This document shows positions 34,299 to 40,419 of a stretch of DNA of 64,000 bases, piece by piece. The translations under genes were made by a program, and so were the position numbers. The DNA comes from JAGDMS01 sp050015455 (GTDB taxonomy: Bacteria; Desulfobacterota; Binatia; HRBIN30): positions 62,001 through 126,000 of the forward strand of contig JBEKBJ010000001.1 of the NCBI GenBank assembly GCA_050015455.1. The letters are read 5' to 3'. The first letter of the stretch is position 1, and each line of letters begins with the position of its first letter. The notes under the pieces are model-generated. The model saw only the letters and a list, made by a program, of their open reading frames with translations. It had not been told where the DNA came from and made no database searches.

Positions 34299-35557
34299 CG
34301 CCGCGACCACGACCCGAAATCTTCGCCGGGCTGACGGGGCGCGTCGTCGAAACCTTCGGCGACCACACCGAAGCCAGTCCGATTGCGATTGCGACGCAGT
34401 TCATTGTGGGGTTCGGGAACGCGGTGGGGCGCGGACCTCATTTCGTCGTCGGCGAGACGCATCATCACCTGAACGAGAACGTGATCCTCGTCGGAGAGAC
34501 ATCCCGCGCGCGCAAGGGCGACAGCGGCAACATCGCACTGCGGGCGTTGCGCGACGCTGACCCTGACTGGTGCCCAAACAGCGACGTGAGTGGGCTCAGC
34601 TCCGGGGAGGGACTTATTCACCACGTTCGAGATGCTGTTGAAAAGATCATCAAGGGCGAACGGGTAGTTGTGGACGAAGGTGTCAGCGACAAGCGTCTGC
34701 TCGTTGTCGAGAGCGAGTTTTCGACGGCGCTGAAGCAGTTCACGCGCGAAGGAAACGTGCTCTCGAATGTCCTACGTGACGCCTGGGACGGTAAGCAGAC
34801 GCTTCGCACGCTAACGAAGAACAGCCCGACGCGCGCGACGGACGCACACATTAGCGTGATAGCTCACAGCACACCGGAAGATCTGGCGCGCTACCTCGTT
34901 GATGTTGAAGCCGCGAACGGCCTGGGCAATCGTTTCATGTTCGTCTTAGTGCATCGCGCCAAGCTGCTGCCTGACCCTGGCCGCGCGTCGGCCGACGCGG
35001 TGGCGCGGCTCGCGGACGAGGTGCGCGGGACTCTCGACTTCGCGCGACGCGTTGGGGAGATGCGACGCACACCGGACGCCGCAGCGCTTTGGGGACGGAT
35101 CTATCCCGCGCTGACCGCAGACAAGCCGGCGCTCCTCGGCAAGCTGCTCGCTCGGAGTGAGGCCCATGTGACGCGACTTTCCGCGCTTTCCGCGCTTTCC
35201 GCGCGGGGCGGGGAGGTGGACGTTGGGCACCTGGAGAGTGCGCTCGCGTGGTGGGATTACGTCGAGGACAGTACACGCCTGATCTTCGCCGGCCGGACGG
35301 GCAGCCGCATCGCCGACCGCATCGCTGGTGCCCTACTCCCGGGCGAGGGCAAGACCCTGGAGGAATTGCGCCGTGAGTTGTTCACCGGGCACGTCGGGAG
35401 CGCGGACCTGACTGCTGCTTTGAACCTTCTGCGAGAGCTTGGACACGTCACAATCGAGCGCGACAACAGCACCAAGGGCCGGCCGGCTGTGATCGTGACG
35501 CGCGTGGACCCGGCACCGGCCGCGGATGCGCAAGGGGTGAGCGATGACGCGGCCTGA
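34295..35557 (+). CDS. DUF3987-like replication protein
   Basis: A 420-aa protein starting at ATG 34295, overlapping the primase-polymerase stop (ATGA). The middle contains a P-loop-like VGETSRARKGDSGN and the segment LLVVESEFSTALKQFTREGNVL, then SNVLRDAWDGKQTLRTLTK and SVIAHSTPEDLARYLVD, which together match the DUF3987 group of phage and plasmid replication proteins (predicted helicase/primase partners). The C-terminal region ends in a winged-helix-like segment (LTAALNLLRELGHVTIERD). A DNA run coding for LSALSALSA is made of tandem nonamers near 35175. It is the third gene of the replication operon. Confidence 0.68.
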   Translation: MTPRPRPEIFAGLTGRVVETFGDHTEASPIAIATQFIVGFGNAVGRGPHFVVGETHHHLNENVILVGETSRARKGDSGNIALRALRDADPDWCPNSDVSGLSSGEGLIHHVRDAVEKIIKGERVVVDEGVSDKRLLVVESEFSTALKQFTREGNVLSNVLRDAWDGKQTLRTLTKNSPTRATDAHISVIAHSTPEDLARYLVDVEAANGLGNRFMFVLVHRAKLLPDPGRASADAVARLADEVRGTLDFARRVGEMRRTPDAAALWGRIYPALTADKPALLGKLLARSEAHVTRLSALSALSARGGEVDVGHLESALAWWDYVEDSTRLIFAGRTGSRIADRIAGALLPGEGKTLEELRRELFTGHVGSADLTAALNLLRELGHVTIERDNSTKGRPAVIVTRVDPAPAADAQGVSDDAA

Positions 35558-35563
35558 GCGCGT

Positions 35564-35635
35564 GCGAGATAAGCGAGGAAAGCGAGATAACCGGGTGCCT
35601 GCGGGACTTTTCCGCGCTTTTCTCGCTTTCCTCGC
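35564..35635. repeat. 15-bp perfect inverted repeat with direct repeats: possible element origin
   Basis: GCGAGGAAAGCGAGA (35573-35587) and its exact inverse TCTCGCTTTCCTCGC (35621-35635) are separated by 33 bp. GCGAGATAA also occurs twice as a direct repeat (35564-35572 and 35582-35590). The stretch lies between the DUF3987-like gene and the next gene, right after the replication operon, so it could be the replication origin. A strong transcription terminator is an alternative, but no T-run follows. Confidence 0.55.
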
Positions 35636-35646
35636 AGAGGGTAGGC

Positions 35647-36087
35647 ATGAGCTACCTTGATCTGGCTCGCCGGCTACGCGAATCGGAACCGACCGAACCG
35701 GCGTCACGGTTCGACCTGGCCGACTGTCTGGCCCTGCTCGACGACATGCACGCCGGTATCCGGGCGGAGTACGTACCCGGCGCGCTGGCGCTGCTCGACA
35801 CGGACCCGGATCTTGCCCGGCGCTTTCACGCAACCGAGGATCGGATTGACGGACTCGCTCGCGTGGCCGGCGGACCGACCGAGGCCGACTTCCGCACTGC
35901 AATCGAGGCGCATGCCGCCGTCTGGCGCGAGCTGGTGGCGCGGTACCGTGCGCACAAGGAACGCCAAGCCGAGAAGGCGGACCCGATGCCTGAGCTGCCC
36001 GAGGATACCGTCCTGGCCGTTGGTGTCAGCTACGGTGACCGCGAACCGGGCACCTGGGACGTGGTGAGGCAGGGGCGGAAGCGATGA
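35647..36087 (+). CDS. Hypothetical protein (146 aa)
   Basis: Unrecognised helical, acidic protein: YLDLARRLRESEPTEPAS, then LADCLALLDDMHAGIRAEYV and EDRIDGLARVAG. The C-terminal third has ELVARYRAHKERQAEKADP. No membrane segment. It is 11 bp past the inverted repeat and overlaps the small zinc-finger gene (ATGA). Likely part of the replication/maintenance block of the element; function unknown. Confidence 0.6.
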   Translation: MSYLDLARRLRESEPTEPASRFDLADCLALLDDMHAGIRAEYVPGALALLDTDPDLARRFHATEDRIDGLARVAGGPTEADFRTAIEAHAAVWRELVARYRAHKERQAEKADPMPELPEDTVLAVGVSYGDREPGTWDVVRQGRKR

Positions 36088-36353
36088 GCGCCAAGCGCTG
36101 GTTCGAGCTGGAGTGCCGGCACTGCGGGCAACGGTTCGTCGACATGGCGAAGCTGCTCTTCCACCGCTGTCCTGGCCGGCAGGCCGAAGCCTCGCGCACG
36201 CGAGCGGCGAAAAAAAATCGAGGCCACCGTACACGAGCCCCTCGCATTTTGGGTGGACCCGGACGCAGAGTCGCGAGGGGGCGGGGGGGGGCAATGTCAC
36301 CCTGCCACCCGGAAGCCGTTCCGGCGCACCACACGCCGGCCGCTGGATGTTGA
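36084..36353 (+). CDS. Small zinc-finger-like protein with a G-run in its 3' end
   Basis: An 89-aa protein. Residues ~9-29 (ELECRHCGQRFVDMAKLLFH followed by RC) form a C-x2-C...H-x-C zinc-binding pattern, common in small phage-element proteins. The remainder is basic, and the gene crosses a run of nine G at 36283-36291, so the true C-terminus may be affected by slippage or a sequence error; the other frame stays open past 36450. It overlaps the upstream gene by 4 bp. Nucleic-acid binding is inferred. Confidence 0.55.
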   Translation: MSAKRWFELECRHCGQRFVDMAKLLFHRCPGRQAEASRTRAAKKNRGHRTRAPRILGGPGRRVARGRGGAMSPCHPEAVPAHHTPAAGC

Positions 36354-36362
36354 GCACAGGAA

Positions 36363-36797
36363 GTGAACACGCCTCCGGACATCACAACGCTTGCAACCGA
36401 GCTGCAGCAGCTGGCGGCCGCCACGGCTCACGACACACTGCCGGTGCTGATCGGCGTCCTTGAGACGGCCAAGGCGATCGCATGGGCAAGGCTCGCGCAA
36501 CCGGCTGAGGAACTGCGCGCAGCGGTGCCGGATGTCGCGAGCATGACCGCCAGCGAACTCGCGGCGCTGTACAACGTCCCGCGGTCGTTCTTCTACGAGC
36601 TTGCCAGGCAAGGCCGCGTGCCGTGCATTCGCCTGGGGCGGTACGTGCGATTCAACCGGGCCGACGTCGAGCGCGCGTTGATCAGTGGGCGCGATTCCAA
36701 GATGCTCACGCTTGAACCCACGAAAAAGCGCCGTGCGGTCGCGCCCTTGGACGGGCCTGCTACCGCGGTGCTACCGGCGCGCGGGGGTCAGCGGTGA
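36363..36797 (+). CDS. Excisionase-type HTH protein (second copy in the element)
   Basis: A 144-aa protein. The core MTASELAALYNVPRSFFYEL, then ARQGRVPCIRLGRYVRFN and RADVERAL, is an excisionase/MerR-like helix-turn-helix and wing. N-terminal ~60 residues are a helical extension (LIGVLETAKAIAWARLAQPA) shared with the broken relic at 28985-29288. Start is GTG 36363 with a weak AGGA. It overlaps the next gene (GTGA). As the HTH nearest the integrase it is the best candidate for the recombination directionality factor. Confidence 0.72.
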   Translation: MNTPPDITTLATELQQLAAATAHDTLPVLIGVLETAKAIAWARLAQPAEELRAAVPDVASMTASELAALYNVPRSFFYELARQGRVPCIRLGRYVRFNRADVERALISGRDSKMLTLEPTKKRRAVAPLDGPATAVLPARGGQR

Positions 36798-37288
36798 GCT
36801 GCGTCAACCTGCAAGAGCGGTTCGGTCGACAATACAGGGTGACCTGGGAAGCTGATGGTGTCACAAAGCGGTTCTGGGCGCGCGAGGACTGGTCGTGGCT
36901 GATGGATATCCGCGGCCGGCGTGGTGTGATCTACCCGTTCGGCGGCGAGATGCTCGCGGCGGTAGAGAGTGGCGCGCGGATCGGTGCGAAGCTGCGGGCG
37001 CTGCCGTGCGTGCGGTCTACCCGCGGTGATACCGAGACCGTCGTCACCTTCCACGTTGACGATGCGCCGGCAGTGTTCGAGCTGCTGAAGCCCTACCGGC
37101 GCCGGCAGGTGTCAGAGACGCAGCGGGAACGTCTGCGAGCGATCGGTTTCCAGCGTCGGGCACACAGTGAGAGCGACTTCCCGGCCCTAGAATCGACGCA
37201 AACAGTCGGAAACAGCCCAGGGCATCTTTTTCGTCGAGCGGGTTTCTGCAGCGCAACAAGCGGGCTGGAAAACGAAGGGCGCCAATGA
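36794..37288 (+). CDS. Mobile-element-associated hypothetical protein (164 aa)
   Basis: The N-terminal ~120 residues look like a small conserved protein found beside integrases: ERFGRQYRVTWEADGVTKRF, then RGVIYPFGGEMLAAVESG, then KLRALPCVRSTRGD and ELLKPYRRRQVSETQ. The C-terminal ~40 residues (from FPALESTQTVG) look unrelated, so the frame may have been extended by loss of the usual stop. Start GTG 36794 overlaps the HTH stop. Function unknown. Confidence 0.6.
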   Translation: MSCVNLQERFGRQYRVTWEADGVTKRFWAREDWSWLMDIRGRRGVIYPFGGEMLAAVESGARIGAKLRALPCVRSTRGDTETVVTFHVDDAPAVFELLKPYRRRQVSETQRERLRAIGFQRRAHSESDFPALESTQTVGNSPGHLFRRAGFCSATSGLENEGRQ

Positions 37289-37381
37289 AGGCGGCGAGGC
37301 TCAAGGAAGCTGCGGACCTGGCGGCGCGTCTGCCGGGACTGGTGTCCAACCGGGCACGGAAGCCAGGGTCCGGCGCGCGGG

Positions 37382-37597
37382 CTACTTGTGCTCCTGCTCT
37401 AGTGCATCCAGGCCGTGCATGAGTGCCAGCTTGAGCACGGTGCTCCGCGTCACGCGGCCTAATGCCGCAAAAGTCGGCGTCCGCGAGAGTGCGGGTATAA
37501 GAGCGTCCGCACGTCGCAAAATGTCGGCTGGTAGCCGTAAGGCTGTTTGCGCTACTGACGGGGTCTTCAACTTCGCTCCACTCCGTCCGGTCTTCAT
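37382..37597 (-). CDS. RHH-like DNA-binding protein
   Basis: A 71-aa minus-strand protein: QTALRLPADILRRADALIP, a Thr-Pro-rich turn, then RVTRSTVLKLALMHGLDAL. The two parts fit a ribbon-helix-helix fold of the CopG/Arc type, with the strand at TALRLP. Start ATG 37597; a longer frame reaches 37663, but that would run into the -10 region of the plus-strand promoter at 37624-37652. It is divergent from the integrase unit and likely binds the shared 85-bp gap to control it (inference). Confidence 0.6.
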   Translation of the reverse strand: MKTGRSGAKLKTPSVAQTALRLPADILRRADALIPALSRTPTFAALGRVTRSTVLKLALMHGLDALEQEHK

Positions 37598-37623
37598 GGG
37601 GTGCGCTTGTACCACAGATGCAC

Positions 37624-37652
37624 TTGACTTGAAAGCACCACGGATGTATACC
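37624..37652 (+). promoter_or_regulatory. Sigma-70-like promoter for the micro-ORF/integrase unit
   Basis: TTGACT (37624-37629), 17-bp spacer, TATACC (37647-37652). Transcription would begin near 37659 and lead into the micro-ORF (ATG 37684, GGAGGG upstream) and the integrase. The site overlaps the 5' side of the divergent RHH gene, which suggests local repression. Confidence 0.55.
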
Positions 37653-37683
37653 ATATGCACCACATCTTAGACGGAGGGACGAT

Positions 37684-37779
37684 ATGCAAAAGCGAACGAA
37701 GTACCAAACGTCGCGTGAACGCGCGGCGCGCATGGAGCAGGTCGCTGAGGCGGCGCTCGACCAGGAAGGAGCGAAGTAG
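37684..37779 (+). CDS. 31-aa micro-ORF directly upstream of the integrase
   Basis: ATG 37684 has GGAGGG four bases before it. The product (QKRTKYQTSRERAARMEQVA, then EAALDQEGAK) is basic then acidic and helical. Its stop is 2 bp before the integrase ATG, and the GGAAGGAG that serves the integrase lies inside its 3' end, so the two are likely translationally coupled. Either a small protein or a leader peptide. Confidence 0.5.
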   Translation: MQKRTKYQTSRERAARMEQVAEAALDQEGAK

Positions 37780-37781
37780 GG

Positions 37782-39017
37782 ATGGCGTGCGTTCGTAAGC
37801 GGCGCGGCCGCTGGGTGGCTGATTTCCGAGACCGCAGCGGCAAACGACACTGGCAGACCTACGACACGAGGAAGGAGGCAGACGATGCGCTTGCGGACGT
37901 CCGCCTCGATCTCCGGGACGGCGTCTACTGCGACCCCGCTACCCTGCCGACCTTCGAGCAAGTGGCGCGCGCCTGGCTCGCGGTCAAACGCGACCATCCG
38001 GCCGCAACCTTTCAATTCTGGACAACGCAGGTTGAGCGGCATTTTCTGCCGGCCTTCGGAACGCTCCGGATCGATCAGGTGACCGTGCGCGACGTCGAGC
38101 GCTTCCGGAACGGCAAACGCGATGGCACCGATGGCCACGAGCGGTTACAGCGGGCAACGGTCAATCAGCTGCTCCAGACACTCACGGCAATACTCGAATA
38201 CGCGGTGGTGCACCGCTACCTGAGCGCGAACCCGGGGAAGCAGGTCGAGCGGGTGCGTTTCGAGCGGCGTGCAGGTGCCGCCGGCGTCCAGGCCGTTGAC
38301 CCGAAGGAAGTACTTACCGCAGAGCAAGCGGCGACGGTCATCGAGGCGGCCTCACCGGGACTCTGCCGGACGTTCATCACCACGGCCGTGCACACCGGTG
38401 CGCGCGTCGGCGAGCTGCTGGCGCTGAATTGGGAGCATCTCGACCTGGAAGACGGCAAGATGCGCATCGAGCGCTCGCTGTCGTGGGTCCGCGGTGAGGA
38501 GCGCGGCTACGGGAAGAACAAGGCCGTGTTCGGGCCGCCGAAGACCGATTCATCATACCGCACGGTCGATCTTGCGCCGGATCTCGTGCACGAGCTGAAG
38601 GCGTGGCGGCTGAGGAGCCGGTACAGCCGCGGTGAGGAGCTGGTCTTTCCGAACAGCCTCGGCAAGCCGCTGCACCGTGCCTTCGTGCACAAGGGCCTGC
38701 AACGGGCGATCAAGCAGGCGAACGGGAAGAGGGCAGGGGCTACGCTCCCGCACGTGAGCGTTCACGGACTGCGGCACACCTTCGCCTCGCTGATGATTCA
38801 GCTGGGCAAGCCGGTGAGTCAGGTTTCACAGATCCTCGGACACAAGAACCCCGAGCTGACGCTCAAGGTCTATACTCACTGGTTCACGGGCGCGTCGTCT
38901 GCCTCGGCGATGGCCGACTTGGCCGCGGCGATCCGCCGGCCGGCAACGGGCGAGAAACCGAGTGGTAGCAAAATGGTAGCAGACGCCACAGCCGGCGAGC
39001 TGGCTGCCTCCAAGTAG
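37782..39017 (+). CDS. Tyrosine site-specific integrase
   Basis: A 411-aa phage-type integrase. N-terminal arm-binding domain (CVRKRRGRWVADFRDRSGK), core-binding SAM-like domain (FEQVARAWLAVKRDH), then the catalytic domain. Catalytic residues are visible: Arg in GARVGELLALNWEHL (~residue 208), Lys in the following beta turn region, His-x-x-Arg in VHGLRHTFASLM, and the nucleophile Tyr in LKVYTHWF after LGHKNPELT. The 3' end contains the 23-bp sequence repeated at 29425. It ends 20 bp before the right att repeat, as expected for an enzyme that recombines that site. Confidence 0.92.
   Translation: MACVRKRRGRWVADFRDRSGKRHWQTYDTRKEADDALADVRLDLRDGVYCDPATLPTFEQVARAWLAVKRDHPAATFQFWTTQVERHFLPAFGTLRIDQVTVRDVERFRNGKRDGTDGHERLQRATVNQLLQTLTAILEYAVVHRYLSANPGKQVERVRFERRAGAAGVQAVDPKEVLTAEQAATVIEAASPGLCRTFITTAVHTGARVGELLALNWEHLDLEDGKMRIERSLSWVRGEERGYGKNKAVFGPPKTDSSYRTVDLAPDLVHELKAWRLRSRYSRGEELVFPNSLGKPLHRAFVHKGLQRAIKQANGKRAGATLPHVSVHGLRHTFASLMIQLGKPVSQVSQILGHKNPELTLKVYTHWFTGASSASAMADLAAAIRRPATGEKPSGSKMVADATAGELAASK
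38960..38982 (+). repeat. 23-bp repeat inside the integrase 3' end
   Basis: Identical to 29425-29447. In the integrase frame it encodes SGSKMVA near the C-terminus, outside the catalytic domain. It contains a short internal repeat, GGTAGCAAAATGGTAGCA, whose halves GGTAGCA occur twice. Confidence 0.6.
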
Positions 39018-39036
39018 CTGATTTCTCAGCTGTTCG

Positions 39037-39072
39037 GCGTCAGCCTTCCCCGGCGATGCCGAGCTTGTCCAT
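39037..39072 (+). other. Right attachment repeat (attR) within a regulator gene
   Basis: 36 bp matching 29289-29324 with one difference. Read on the minus strand it covers the final codons (MDKLGIAGEG) and stop of the response regulator at 39040-40419 plus 3 bp beyond. The target is therefore a protein-coding gene 3' end, not a tRNA. Confidence 0.75.
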
Positions 39073-40419
39073 CTTGTATTTGAGGATCCGGCGCGTGGTG
39101 CCCAGGATTTCGGCGGCCCGGGTCTGGTTGTTTTGCGCTTGCGACAGCGCCGTACGGATGAGTTCCTGCTCGAATTGGTCGACCGCTTCACTGAGCCTGG
39201 TTTCACCGCGCAGAACACTTTGTTGCGCCGGATGGATGCGGCCGTTGCCGGCGTGTAGGTACTGCGGCAGATCCTCTCCCGTCATCACCCGCCCCGGGGA
39301 CAGGACCAACGCTCTTTCGATTAGGTTCTCGAGTTCCCGGACGTTGCCAGGCCAGGAATACTGCATCAGAAGATCCAGCGCCTCGTTACTGAACGACTTT
39401 TCCACAAGCCCGAGTTGCTGCGATTTGAGTTGCAGAAAGTGGTGGACGAGCACGGGAATGTCCTCGCGGCGCTCGCGTAGGGCGGGAAGGTGGACGGAAA
39501 CGACATTCAGCCGGTAGTACAGATCTGAGCGGAAGTTGCCCTCGCGCATGCCCTGGTGCAGGTCACGATTGGTGGCGGCGATGACACGGACATCGACGTG
39601 AATAGCCTGGGCCCCGCCGATGCGCGCGAACTCTCCTTGCTCAAGCACCCGTAGGATCTTGGCTTGGGTGCTGGGATTCATCTCGCCGATCTCATCCAGG
39701 AAGATCGTGCCTTGGTCGGCCAGCTCGAACTGCCCTGGCTTCTTCACGTATGCGTCGGTGAAAGCGCCCCGTTCATGCCCGAACAGCTCGCTCTCGAGCA
39801 GGTTTTCCGGGATCGCAGCGCAGTTGATGGTCACCATCGGCTTGTGCGCGCGCGGGCTGTGGTAATGAAGGGCTTTGGCGATCAGTTCCTTGCCGGTACC
39901 GCTTTCTCCGGTGATCAGCACCGTGGTCTTGAGGGGCGCAACCATAGAAACGGTTCTGAGAACTGCCTGCAGCTTGGCGGAGCTACCGACGATGCTCTCG
40001 AAACTGTAACGCACACCGACCTCCGCGCGGAGGTTTTGCACCTCGCGCGCCAAAGCGGCCGACGCCACTGCACGCTCCACGATCACCTGCAGTTCGTCGA
40101 TATCGAAGGGCTTGGTCACGTAGTCGAAGGCGCCCAGCTTCATCGCGGTCACCGCGGTCTTCACCGTCTTCGTCGCGGTCAGCATCACCACCTGTGCAGA
40201 AAGGTTGCGCTGCTTGATTTCCTCCAATACCTCAAGCCCGTCCATTCCCGGCATCAGGATGTCGAGCAAGACGACGTCCACGGCGTGTTTACTCAGCAGC
40301 TGCAGACCTTCATTGCCGGAAACAGCTGTCAGAACCTCGTAGCTTTCCTTGAGCAGCATGCGCAGCGACTCGCGCACGCCCGGTTCGTCGTCAATGATTA
40401 AGACTTGCCGCTTTCCCAT
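39040..40419 (-). CDS. NtrC-family sigma-54 response regulator (GAFTDA variant)
   Basis: A 459-aa activator. Receiver domain ~1-120 with the acidic pair in LIIDDEPGVRES, phospho-Asp in VVLLDILMPGMDGLEVL, Thr in VVMLTATKTV and Lys in DYVTKPFDIDE, all intact. AAA+ domain ~140-375: Walker A GESGTGKELIAKA, Walker B GTIFLDEIGEM, and the sigma-54 loop reads ERGAFTDA instead of GAFTGA. A Fis-type helix-turn-helix ends the protein (AQNNQTRAAEILGTTRRIL). Its 3' end is the attachment site of the integrated element. The partner at 40391-42163 overlaps its start by 29 bp, so they are co-expressed. Confidence 0.92.
   Translation of the reverse strand: MGKRQVLIIDDEPGVRESLRMLLKESYEVLTAVSGNEGLQLLSKHAVDVVLLDILMPGMDGLEVLEEIKQRNLSAQVVMLTATKTVKTAVTAMKLGAFDYVTKPFDIDELQVIVERAVASAALAREVQNLRAEVGVRYSFESIVGSSAKLQAVLRTVSMVAPLKTTVLITGESGTGKELIAKALHYHSPRAHKPMVTINCAAIPENLLESELFGHERGAFTDAYVKKPGQFELADQGTIFLDEIGEMNPSTQAKILRVLEQGEFARIGGAQAIHVDVRVIAATNRDLHQGMREGNFRSDLYYRLNVVSVHLPALRERREDIPVLVHHFLQLKSQQLGLVEKSFSNEALDLLMQYSWPGNVRELENLIERALVLSPGRVMTGEDLPQYLHAGNGRIHPAQQSVLRGETRLSEAVDQFEQELIRTALSQAQNNQTRAAEILGTTRRILKYKMDKLGIAGEG

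Larger units (their letters stand above)
29289..39072 (+). mobile_element. ~9.8-kb integrative element inserted in the 3' end of a sigma-54 regulator gene
   Basis: The element is bounded by a 36-bp direct repeat (29289-29324 and 39037-39072; 35 of 36 identical). A tyrosine integrase gene reads toward the right repeat and ends 20 bp before it. The right repeat forms the last 10 codons and stop of the minus-strand response regulator, so insertion leaves that gene whole. Inside are, from left: SymE-like protein, membrane TPR protein, two unknown proteins, a replication block (HTH, NrS-1-type primase-polymerase, DUF3987-like protein, a strong inverted repeat), a small zinc-binding protein, HTH, RHH and the integrase. 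No capsid, tail, conjugation or relaxase gene was recognised. This gene content fits a phage satellite or small integrative island (inference). Confidence 0.75.
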
